A stretch of 5,082 bases of DNA from Lachnoclostridium sp. UBA6558. Its GTDB lineage: Bacteria > Bacillota > Clostridia > Lachnospirales > Lachnospiraceae. The notes beneath the pieces were generated by a model. The model did not search any database. It was not told the DNA's origin and saw nothing but the letters and a program-made list of their open reading frames with translations. Positions 1 to 5,082 of the stretch are shown here, in pieces. Position 1 is the first letter of the stretch, and every line of letters begins with the position of its first letter. The translations under genes and the position numbers were made by a program. Where the stretch lies: the NCBI GenBank assembly GCA_002434335.1, contig DJJW01000010.1:59326-64407 (forward strand), given 5' to 3'.

Positions 1-7
1 TTTTGTG

Positions 8-19
8 ATTATACGTATA
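8..19. promoter_or_regulatory. CpG-centred palindrome overlapping a minus-strand TATAAT box
   Basis: Bases 10-19 read TATACGTATA, a perfect 10-base palindrome with a central CG. Bases 8-13 read TATAAT on the minus strand, so the palindrome overlaps a possible -10 box for a gene lying beyond the left edge. No convincing -35 hexamer is found at the proper spacing. LacI-family operators are typically palindromes with a central CG, so an operator for the neighbouring regulator is conceivable, but in DNA this AT-rich a 10-base palindrome can occur by chance. The remainder of 20-111 is AT-rich, has no gene, and shows no clear terminator hairpin for the regulator gene. Confidence 0.2.
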
Positions 20-111
20 TTGAAAGAATGAAAACTTTAATAATTTAAAATGAAGCTGTCTAATAAATCTTTTTATAAGGAAGCTTTTAATAAACATCAT
101 TCACATTTTAC

Positions 112-1125
112 TTAATAGCTACTTATTTTTTTTACAGAATCTCTAATGATAAGCTTTCCGTTTATTACCACTCTTCCTATCCGGTAATTATCTCTCTCTA
201 TTTTACTGATTATTGCTTCAACTGCCTGCTCTGACATTGCTTGGATATCAACCTCAACCGTTGTCAGCTTCGGACTTGAAAGCGTTGCATAGATATAATT
301 ATCAAAACCTACAACAGATATATCTTCCGGAACTTTATAACCCTTTTTCTTTAGTTTATTAATTAACAGATAGGCAACACCATCATTATTACAGACAAAT
401 GCTGTTGGCATCTTTTCAGGAAACTCTATATTTATATAGGAACCATCTTCACTGCGGTCTGCCAAAACCCATTCATCTCTTAATTTAATTCCATTGGAAA
501 GCAGGGATTTGTAATAACCAAGATACCTGTCAAGAATACTGCTGGTGGATAAGATATTACCTACAAATGCAATGTCTTTATGTCCCTGTGCTATCAGATG
601 ATTTGTCATAATAAAAGATCCATAAAAACTGTCGCTGACCACAGAATCGATTTCAAGCAATTCATCATAAAAATCCAGGAATACCAAAGGTATAGACATA
701 CTATTTATAAGACTTACATAATCAAAGCTCATCTGTCCCAGTACAATTACACCGTCAACCTTATTATTCTGGATAACATTAGGCAGAAGCAGCTTTTTCT
801 CTGTATCACGGGTTATTATTTCCATGATTCCATAATAACCTACCTTTGACAGAGCTTTGATAACACTCTGGTACATCTTAAGATAAAATGCATCACCATC
901 GTCCCGGATAAACCTGTCCGCTACGATTATACCAACATTATAGCTCTTTCCTTCTTTCATATTTTTAGCAAGTGTATTATAACGGTATCCCATTTCCTCC
1001 GAGAGCTTTTTGATTTTATCCTTTAACTCTTCGCTTACTCCATCCTTATCTGATAGTGCTTTTGAGACCGTAACAGTACTAATATTCAATCTTTGAGCAA
1101 TATCCTTCATAGTTACGTTCTTCAT
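112..1125 (-). CDS. LacI/GalR-family transcriptional regulator
   Basis: Complete 337-residue protein, the usual length for this family. It should act in the cytoplasm as a dimer that binds a palindromic operator and releases or binds it in response to a small ligand, usually a sugar. Residues 4-24 form the LacI-type helix-turn-helix (VTMKDIAQRLNIS, then TVTVSKAL as recognition helix). The hinge follows at about 46-58 (MGYRYNTLAKNM), with Met56 where the family usually has Leu. Residues 63-330 are the periplasmic-binding-protein-like ligand domain, with family signatures DGVIVLG (124-130), IAQGHKDIAFVG (178-189), PTAFVCNND (240-248), VPEDISVVGFDN (265-276) and the terminal LIIRDS (325-330). 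Arg200, Asp248 and Asp275 fall where sugar-contacting residues usually lie. The ATG at 1125 is chosen because GGAGGG sits 5 bases before it; Met6 lacks such a site. The gene has its own promoter and no partner gene in the window, so the ligand and targets cannot be named. Family assignment is firm. Confidence 0.96.
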   Translation of the reverse strand: MKNVTMKDIAQRLNISTVTVSKALSDKDGVSEELKDKIKKLSEEMGYRYNTLAKNMKEGKSYNVGIIVADRFIRDDGDAFYLKMYQSVIKALSKVGYYGIMEIITRDTEKKLLLPNVIQNNKVDGVIVLGQMSFDYVSLINSMSIPLVFLDFYDELLEIDSVVSDSFYGSFIMTNHLIAQGHKDIAFVGNILSTSSILDRYLGYYKSLLSNGIKLRDEWVLADRSEDGSYINIEFPEKMPTAFVCNNDGVAYLLINKLKKKGYKVPEDISVVGFDNYIYATLSSPKLTTVEVDIQAMSEQAVEAIISKIERDNYRIGRVVINGKLIIRDSVKKISSY

Positions 1126-1130
1126 CTAAA

Positions 1131-1136
1131 CCCTCC
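1131..1136 (-). promoter_or_regulatory. Ribosome binding site of the LacI-family gene
   Basis: GGAGGG lies 5 bases before the ATG at 1125. It is a near-perfect Shine-Dalgarno match and decides the start in favour of Met1 over the in-frame Met6. Confidence 0.8.
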
Positions 1137-1162
1137 GTTTAATTATCCGCATCCTGATATAA

Positions 1163-1191
1163 ATTATAGCGTTTTTTCGAAGGATAATCAA
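1163..1191 (-). promoter_or_regulatory. Sigma-A-type promoter of the LacI-family gene
   Basis: On the minus strand TTGATT (1191-1186) is followed after 17 bases by a perfect TATAAT (1168-1163). Transcription would start near 1156 and give a leader of about 30 bases that carries the GGAGGG site. Just upstream of the -35 box, 1194-1201 reads TGAAAACG on the plus strand, which looks like one half of a LacI/CcpA-type operator (consensus halves meet at a central CG). The second half is poorly matched, so autoregulation is only a possibility. Confidence 0.6.
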
Positions 1192-1205
1192 TGTGAAAAC
1201 GTACT

Positions 1206-1241
1206 AAATTTAGCTAATATTTTGTTAACATTAACTAATTT
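1206..1241. repeat. AT-rich imperfect inverted repeat downstream of truA
   Basis: Bases 1206-1218 (AAATTTAGCTAAT) and 1230-1241 (ATTAACTAATTT) pair with one bulged base and one G-T type mismatch around an 11-base loop. It lies between the truA stop and the promoter of the regulator gene. It is almost free of GC pairs and lacks a clear U-tract, so it would be a weak terminator at best. It may simply reflect AT-rich composition. Nothing else is recognised in 1242-1296. Confidence 0.25.
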
Positions 1242-1296
1242 TAAGTAATTATATTAATTATACATTTTTATTAAACGAATCAGATAACAAAGCAAT

Positions 1297-2043
1297 TTAT
1301 TCATATTTTACATCCTGGAGAAAAAGTCCCCTGGCCTCAGCAGTTTCGCCGGCTTTACTTCTCTCTCCGCTTAACAGGATTTCATCCAGATATTCAGGAA
1401 CTATCTTTCCTTCACCGATTTCCATTAAGGTCCCAGCTATGATTCTTGCCATATTAGGCCAGAAGTCATCTGCCTCCATAATAATGTCAACTGAATTGAT
1501 ATCTGCTTTAATCTGAATACTCTTTATTACTCTGACAGTTGACTTCTTCATTCGTTTATTATCAGAGAATGCTTTAAAATCATGTTCTCCCACCAGCTTC
1601 TCTGCTGCTTTTCTCATAAGTGATACATCCAGCTTATGAAAGCAATAATAGTTGTATTTTCTATCAAAAACAGACGGCACTTCACCGGTCGTAATTTTAT
1701 AAACGTATTGAAATGCTTTTGCATTAAAACTGCTGTGGAATCGGTCCGGTACCTCAAATACTTCCAATACTGCAATATCTCTTGGCAGATAACGGTTCAA
1801 ATAATGCTTGATCTCATATAACTTCATATCTGAATTTGTCTTAAAATTGGCAATCTGTCCATAGGCATGAACACCTGCTTCCGTTCTCGCCGCACCAATT
1901 ACCTCGACCTTTTCATTATCCATCTTACTAAGTATACTTTCCAGCTTGTCCTGAATTGTTATACTTTTATTGTTGCCAGGCTGCTTCTGCCAGCCGTCAT
2001 ACCTCGAACCATCATACTCCAGTACCAATTTAATATTGCGCAT
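1297..2043 (-). CDS. truA: TruA-family tRNA pseudouridine synthase with Glu in place of the catalytic Asp
   Basis: 248-residue protein, a normal length for bacterial TruA, the cytoplasmic enzyme that converts uridines 38-40 of the tRNA anticodon arm to pseudouridine. Family landmarks from the ATG are YDGSRYDGWQKQ (10-21), ARTEAGVHAYGQIANF (52-67), FHSSFNAKAFQYVYKI (102-117), GEHDFKAF (152-159), FWPNMARIIAGTLMEIG (194-210) and AGETAEARGLFLQDVKY (231-247). The standard active-site motif is RTDAGVHA; here residue 55, codon GAA at 1881-1879, is Glu. The motif tyrosine (Tyr113) and the MxR arginine (Arg200) are kept. Other usual residues differ: the Arg of FHAR is Ser, and HMVR is NMAR. This suggests a divergent TruA paralogue rather than the main enzyme, and its activity is uncertain. 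An in-frame TTG directly precedes the ATG and could be the start instead. Family assignment is firm; the symbol denotes the family, not proven function. Confidence 0.93.
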   Translation of the reverse strand: MRNIKLVLEYDGSRYDGWQKQPGNNKSITIQDKLESILSKMDNEKVEVIGAARTEAGVHAYGQIANFKTNSDMKLYEIKHYLNRYLPRDIAVLEVFEVPDRFHSSFNAKAFQYVYKITTGEVPSVFDRKYNYYCFHKLDVSLMRKAAEKLVGEHDFKAFSDNKRMKKSTVRVIKSIQIKADINSVDIIMEADDFWPNMARIIAGTLMEIGEGKIVPEYLDEILLSGERSKAGETAEARGLFLQDVKYE

Positions 2044-2053
2044 CAAAAAATAT

Positions 2054-2060
2054 TCCTCTC
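2054..2060 (-). promoter_or_regulatory. Ribosome binding site of truA
   Basis: GAGAGGA on the minus strand lies 10 bases before the ATG at 2043 and 7 bases before an adjacent in-frame TTG at 2046. The spacing slightly favours TTG while codon preference and the usual TruA N-terminus (MRNIKLVLEYDG) favour ATG. The two choices differ by one residue. Confidence 0.65.
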
Positions 2061-2075
2061 TTTTCTTATATATGC

Positions 2076-2090
2076 TCCGGTAATACCGGA
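2076..2090. promoter_or_regulatory. 15-base perfect inverted repeat in the truA leader
   Basis: The minus strand reads TCCGGTATTACCGGA: perfect 7-base arms around a single central base. It is the most GC-rich spot in an otherwise AT-rich leader, between the possible -10 boxes (2110-2123) and the ribosome binding site (2054-2060). A one-base centre makes it unsuitable as a full RNA hairpin, although the CCGG arms could pair if the inner bases open. The geometry fits a dimeric DNA-binding protein better. No matching regulator is recognised. Confidence 0.45.
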
Positions 2091-2109
2091 TTTCATTCTA
2101 CCTTACATT

Positions 2110-2123
2110 ATTATATAATTATA
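2110..2123 (-). promoter_or_regulatory. Candidate -10 region for truA (two TATAAT boxes)
   Basis: The minus strand has two perfect TATAAT hexamers, at 2123-2118 and 2115-2110, upstream of truA. Neither has a good -35 box at 16-18 bases; TTTACT at 2135-2130 is only 14 bases from the second. Transcription from here would give a leader of about 60 bases containing the 2076-2090 palindrome. The surroundings are AT-rich, so chance matches are possible. Confidence 0.35.
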
Positions 2124-2144
2124 CGCAAAAGTAAATAGAGAATA

Positions 2145-2224
2145 GAAAGATATTGCCGATTAAGCCTGCATAAAACGTACACAAATTGTACGCCTCTGCA
2201 CACATAATCGGCAATATAGCTTTC
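2145..2224 (-). terminator. 80-base nested palindrome, possible terminator of the surface protein gene
   Basis: Three inverted repeats share nearly one centre near 2184. The outer arms are perfect over 13 bases (2150-2162 with 2205-2217) and extend by GAAAG/CTTTC (2145-2149 with 2220-2224) past a two-base bulge. TGCA at 2167-2170 pairs with TGCA at 2197-2200. CGTACA at 2176-2181 pairs with TGTACG at 2187-2192 around a five-base loop. On the minus strand the last arm runs into a pyrimidine-rich stretch (CTTTCTATTCTCTATTTAC), which is U-rich but not a clean U-tract. It follows the surface protein gene and precedes the truA promoter region, so termination is the simplest reading. A long imperfect palindrome could also be a small mobile-element remnant or a structured RNA. 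Confidence 0.45.
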
Positions 2225-2228
2225 AAAG

Positions 2229-2292
2229 GGTGCATGAACTGAAGGTAAGAAGGCCTGAAAGGCCTCATACAACCTTTCCTTCATTTTGCACC
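2229..2292 (-). repeat. Second nested inverted repeat just after the surface protein stop codon
   Basis: GGTGCA at 2229-2234 pairs with TGCACC at 2287-2292. Inside, ATGAA (2234-2238) can pair with TTCAT (2280-2284), or TGAAGG-type alternatives can form with 2240-2245. At the centre AGGCC (2251-2255) pairs with GGCCT (2261-2265) around a five-base loop. The outer edge is 18 bases past the TAA at 2312-2310, and on the minus strand it is not followed by a U-tract. It could protect the mRNA 3' end or belong to one structured block with 2145-2224. Confidence 0.4.
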
Positions 2293-2309
2293 AGCCTCAA
2301 TATATACAT

Positions 2310-5082
2310 TTACTTCGCCTTTACGGTAACTCCCAAAGGCATTCTAAAATCTGCAAATGAATTTTTATAGTTTTTTAATACTTTCTTTGGTACATAGATA
2401 ACACCTTTTGCATTGATATCTTCAAACACACAAGGGAATGGCATAACTGGTGCTTTCGTACTCTTAAAGGTTACTTTTACAAGTCCTGAGTGAGCAAAAG
2501 CACAGCCGCGGATTTCCTTTACTGTCGCTGGAATAATAACCTCTTTTAAACCTTTGTTTACACTAAAGGCATATGCTCCTATGACCTTGATCTTGCTGTC
2601 TACTGTAATCTTGCCTGTCGCAGAAGGATAGGATAACAGAGTGGTTCCTGCCTTATCAAGCAGCATGGAGTTTCTAGCTGAGTAATTCGGATTCTTAGCA
2701 GCTACCTTAAAGGTTACAAGGTTCTTACTTCCGGTAAAAGCAGTTGAAGAAATATCAGTTACGGTGCTTGGTATGGATACAGACACTAATCTTGATACCA
2801 TATAAAAAGCACTTTCATCAATAGAGGTAACATTATATTTCTTATGGTTGATTGTAACTACTTCAGGTATGGTAACCTTTGCAGGAAGTTTGTCATTTAC
2901 CTGGTTATTTGCAACTGCCACTGTACCGTTAGCAGTCTCACTGGCATCCTTGGTAATACGGTAATTGATATTATCAACATTTACGAGGCTGTTATAATAC
3001 TGAATAAAACCAACTTTCGTGGGTTTAACAGCCGACTGTACATTAACCTGGATTGTATATATTTTTGTTGTAGCTTTGTTAGTTACCGCAGCCATAAGAA
3101 CAGCTTTTCCTGTTTTCTTGGCAAAAATAACACCATTTGCATCTACGCTGATATAGGTTGGTGTGGATACATGATATTCAACAGATGCACCTTCAGGAAG
3201 ATTTTTAATCTCAACAAGAGTTGTCTGTCCTGCTGTGGCTGTTATTGTCTCCGGAATACTGATTTCTTTAGGCGTACTGGGAGTAGTACTGTTATTTCCG
3301 CTATCCGTCTCTTCTGCTGCTGTAGTGTATACAACACCATAAGTTGAAAATCTATCTGTCTCAAATTGCAACTGAGTACCGTTATTTATAACAGTTGTAG
3401 GCAGATTCTCACTTACACCAGCATGGTATCTCACCACCTGATAGTTATAACCCGTTCTATAAGAAGCAGGTATATCTATCATGATAGTTACCGGTTCCTG
3501 GGTATTGGAGATTTCCGTATCATTAGCAAATCCATCATAAGAAACAGTTTTTATCAGAGTTGCATCAAAGAAAAAGCTTGTACTATTTCCAAATAATCCA
3601 TCTACATATGCTTTCAATGCGTCTTTTTCTTCTGTCTTCTGTGGTTCGCGGATTAACAGCAGAACCTTGATGGAAGAAACGTTTCCATCCGCAACATCAG
3701 CTGAGATATCAACTGTATTAAGCAGATTACTGTTTCCAACAGACGCAGTTACTACCGTAGTATCAACCTTAATCTCTGCCTTTAAATCTTTATCCAGTTT
3801 CTTAATCTTTAAGGTATAGCTGTTGTTATCACTAAATTTAACCGTAACTGAAGGGTTTGCTTTTGTGCTGTCGTATTTGACTTTAATCCTTAAAGGATTA
3901 TTTAAAAGTTCAACGTCACAATCTGTACCGGACACATCGATATCTGCTGTAGCAGCATTCAATACGGGTAAAATATAAAGTTCGCCGTCTTCTGCATAAA
4001 CAGTGAAAGTCTTTTCTTCTTCTGAATCAGGTATTACCTGGGGGTAACTGGTTACATCATCAATAATCTGATAAGCCTCACATCTTAGGATTTTTACATC
4101 ATCCTCTTTTGTAGTATTATCTTTTTTAGAAGTTGTGAAGGACCAGGTACTCTGAGAACCGAATTCAGCCATTGCATTATTTGTTACACTCTTAATAAAG
4201 TTTGTATCAAGTTTAATGTAATAACCGGTTTCATATTCTAAAGTCTTTGGAAGTTCAACGGTTACTTTGTTTCCATTAACCTTCACTTTATTGTTACTGC
4301 TGTGGATATCCGTATATTTCTTTCCGGTGTTGGAATTATAAACTGTAAGATATCCGTTTCCTTTCACAACCTTCTCGCTTGCTTCAAAGCTTATGAGGGT
4401 ATTAACAGGGGCATTTGCTTCTCCGTTAACTGGTGATAAGATATCTGCAATATAAGGTATTGTACCAACGTAAGTAAAAGGTCCCAAATATCCACTGCTT
4501 TCATTGCCTGCTGCATCTACTGCTTTATAGTGGATATAATAAGTACCGTCTTCCGGGAAGGTGAATTTAACATCCGGCTCTGAGCCTTCAATCCAACTTT
4601 CTGTATCAGAAGGAGTTTCTTTGGATTTAGTGATAATTACTTTGTAGAGAATTGGTTCATTGCTTCCTTCATCATGAAAGCTTATAACTATTTCCTTGTC
4701 TCCAGTGGTTACATCGTTGCCGATACTAGCGGTAACAGAAGGTCCAGTTATATCTGCATAGGTAAACGGCCCTATAACTCCTGTAGAAATATTCTTTTCA
4801 TTATCCTGTGCATAATAATGGATATAGTAAGTACCGTTTTCTTTAAAGTTCACTTCTCTTTGTGCCGCTTCGCTGTAATCAGACCAACCGTCTGCATCCG
4901 TTACTACAGGCTCAGCACTTGTACTGATATACACCTTCTGGTTCTTGATTCCGCTGTTGTCAGTAAAGGTTAATACTACTTTACCTACCTCAATGGTTGA
5001 CCCCACCGGTATGTTACTGCTTACAGCAGGGCCGGTAGAATCCTTGTAGGTGATAGGTCCTAAAGTACCCTGTCCAATATTG
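2310..5082 (-). CDS. Large modular surface or secreted protein (Ig-like repeats, Big_5-like, BspA-type LRR), 5' partial
   Basis: The frame stays open to the right edge, so this is the C-terminal 923 residues of a longer protein. The GTG at 5006 is not its start, because repeat sequence continues upstream of it. Counting from the edge: 1-15 end of an Ig-like repeat; 16-111 and 112-205 two further repeats (shared GTYYIHY and GPFTY); 212-318 a Big_5-like domain (SPVNGEANAP to WSFTT); 328-428 a beta-rich region resembling cadherin-like sandwich modules; 433-585 a region ending in DRFSTYGVVY, common in Firmicute surface proteins; 586-607 a Ser/Thr/Asn-rich linker; 608-682 another Ig-like domain; about 750-915 BspA-type leucine-rich repeats. 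The C-terminus (GVTVKAK) has no LPxTG motif or membrane helix, so attachment would need an N-terminal element such as SLH, or the protein is released. A signal peptide is presumed but not visible. Likely roles are adhesion or binding of polysaccharide or protein; no catalytic domain is seen. Confidence 0.9.
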   Translation of the reverse strand, partial: NIGQGTLGPITYKDSTGPAVSSNIPVGSTIEVGKVVLTFTDNSGIKNQKVYISTSAEPVVTDADGWSDYSEAAQREVNFKENGTYYIHYYAQDNEKNISTGVIGPFTYADITGPSVTASIGNDVTTGDKEIVISFHDEGSNEPILYKVIITKSKETPSDTESWIEGSEPDVKFTFPEDGTYYIHYKAVDAAGNESSGYLGPFTYVGTIPYIADILSPVNGEANAPVNTLISFEASEKVVKGNGYLTVYNSNTGKKYTDIHSSNNKVKVNGNKVTVELPKTLEYETGYYIKLDTNFIKSVTNNAMAEFGSQSTWSFTTSKKDNTTKEDDVKILRCEAYQIIDDVTSYPQVIPDSEEEKTFTVYAEDGELYILPVLNAATADIDVSGTDCDVELLNNPLRIKVKYDSTKANPSVTVKFSDNNSYTLKIKKLDKDLKAEIKVDTTVVTASVGNSNLLNTVDISADVADGNVSSIKVLLLIREPQKTEEKDALKAYVDGLFGNSTSFFFDATLIKTVSYDGFANDTEISNTQEPVTIMIDIPASYRTGYNYQVVRYHAGVSENLPTTVINNGTQLQFETDRFSTYGVVYTTAAEETDSGNNSTTPSTPKEISIPETITATAGQTTLVEIKNLPEGASVEYHVSTPTYISVDANGVIFAKKTGKAVLMAAVTNKATTKIYTIQVNVQSAVKPTKVGFIQYYNSLVNVDNINYRITKDASETANGTVAVANNQVNDKLPAKVTIPEVVTINHKKYNVTSIDESAFYMVSRLVSVSIPSTVTDISSTAFTGSKNLVTFKVAAKNPNYSARNSMLLDKAGTTLLSYPSATGKITVDSKIKVIGAYAFSVNKGLKEVIIPATVKEIRGCAFAHSGLVKVTFKSTKAPVMPFPCVFEDINAKGVIYVPKKVLKNYKNSFADFRMPLGVTVKAK
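2457..2831 (-). repeat. BspA-type leucine-rich repeat block in the surface protein
   Basis: The encoded segment has the LRR_5 pattern of IxxxAF followed about 10 residues later by LxxVxIPxxVxxI: SIDESAF, LVSVSIPSTVTDIS, STAF, then after a gap VIGAYAF, LKEVIIPATVKEIRGCAF and LVKVTF. The gap of about 30 residues (NPNYSARNSMLLDKAGTTLLSYP) matches the insert typical of BspA-like proteins (NPxY, MLLDK, LLSYP). The IYVPKKVLKNYK segment just beyond is the usual cap. Such modules occur in surface proteins that bind host or polymer ligands. Confidence 0.8.
4467..5036 (-). repeat. Two tandem Ig-like repeats of about 95 residues, with a third cut by the window edge
   Basis: Unit 5036-4749 (96 residues) and unit 4748-4467 (94 residues) both begin TGP[AS]V, have a central W near 45-55, and end with GTYYIHY, a D-rich turn (QDNEKN or DAAGNES) and GPFTY. 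The 15 codons at 5081-5037 encode NIGQGTLGPITYKDS, the end of a preceding unit, so more copies are likely to the right. The units have diverged in sequence, with near-identical DNA only around the GTYYIHY codons, so they are old duplications rather than a freshly expanded array. Confidence 0.85.

Noticed and set aside
52..86. GAAGCT direct repeats downstream of the LacI-family gene as a terminator or repeat element
   Set aside because: The copies are in direct orientation, short, and do not form a stem with a following U-tract.
580..849. Plus-strand open frame opposite the LacI-family gene
   Set aside because: No recognisable protein features; the opposite strand encodes well-conserved family motifs across the whole interval.
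1194..1204. CRE or LacI operator upstream of the regulator promoter
   Set aside because: Only the left half TGAAAACG fits; the right half should approach CGTTTTCA but reads CGTACTAA, so it was mentioned only as a half-site.
1636..2118. Two plus-strand open frames opposite truA
   Set aside because: Both are covered by conserved TruA motifs or by intergenic DNA on the other strand, and neither has a convincing ribosome binding site or known domain.
2172..2180. AAAACGTAC also present at 1196-1204 as a shared site
   Set aside because: A nine-base match between two AT-rich intergenic regions is weak, and the copy at 2172 is explained by the nested palindrome.
2844..3347. 167-codon plus-strand open frame opposite the surface protein gene
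   Set aside because: It is Cys- and Tyr-rich in the way antisense translations of coding DNA are, shows no recognisable domain, and lies wholly inside a clearly coding minus-strand gene.
4674..4973. Plus-strand open frame opposite the Ig-like repeats
   Set aside because: It is the antisense of repeat-coding DNA with no protein features of its own.
5004..5006. GTG at 5006 as the start of the surface protein
   Set aside because: The frame continues open to the window edge and encodes the end of another Ig-like repeat (GPITYKDSTGPAV), so the true start lies outside.

Overview
The window is AT-rich, has strong GGAGG-type ribosome binding sites, and carries three genes of low-GC Firmicute style, all on the minus strand. 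A large secreted protein with Ig-like modules and a BspA-type leucine-rich repeat, next to a LacI-type sugar regulator, points to an anaerobic Clostridia member, most likely a Lachnospiraceae-like gut or plant-fibre organism. That placement is inferred from protein style; no marker gene here settles it.

Layout from right to left, which is the direction of transcription. (1) 5082-2310: the C-terminal 923 residues of a large modular surface or secreted protein whose start lies outside the window. It carries tandem Ig-like repeats of about 95 residues, a Big_5-like domain, two further beta-rich regions, a Ser/Thr/Asn-rich linker, another Ig-like domain and a BspA-like leucine-rich repeat C-terminus without a visible sortase or membrane anchor. 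(2) 2309-2044: a 266-base intergenic stretch with two consecutive nested inverted repeats (2229-2292 and 2145-2224), two TATAAT boxes, and a 15-base palindrome ahead of truA. (3) 2043-1297: a TruA-family tRNA pseudouridine synthase in which the normally invariant catalytic aspartate is encoded as glutamate. (4) 1296-1126: an AT-rich intergenic stretch with a good sigma-A-type promoter for the next gene. (5) 1125-112: a complete LacI/GalR-family repressor. (6) 111-1: a short AT-rich tail with a CpG-centred palindrome, probably the upstream region of a gene beyond the window.

The three genes do not form an evident functional unit. The regulator has its own promoter, truA has plausible promoter elements of its own, and the surface protein gene is followed by structured sequence that may terminate transcription. 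I see no mobile element, CRISPR array, tRNA, rRNA, or obvious new multi-gene system. The points most worth a second look are the Asp-to-Glu change in the TruA active-site motif and the 150-base block of nested palindromes between the surface protein gene and truA.
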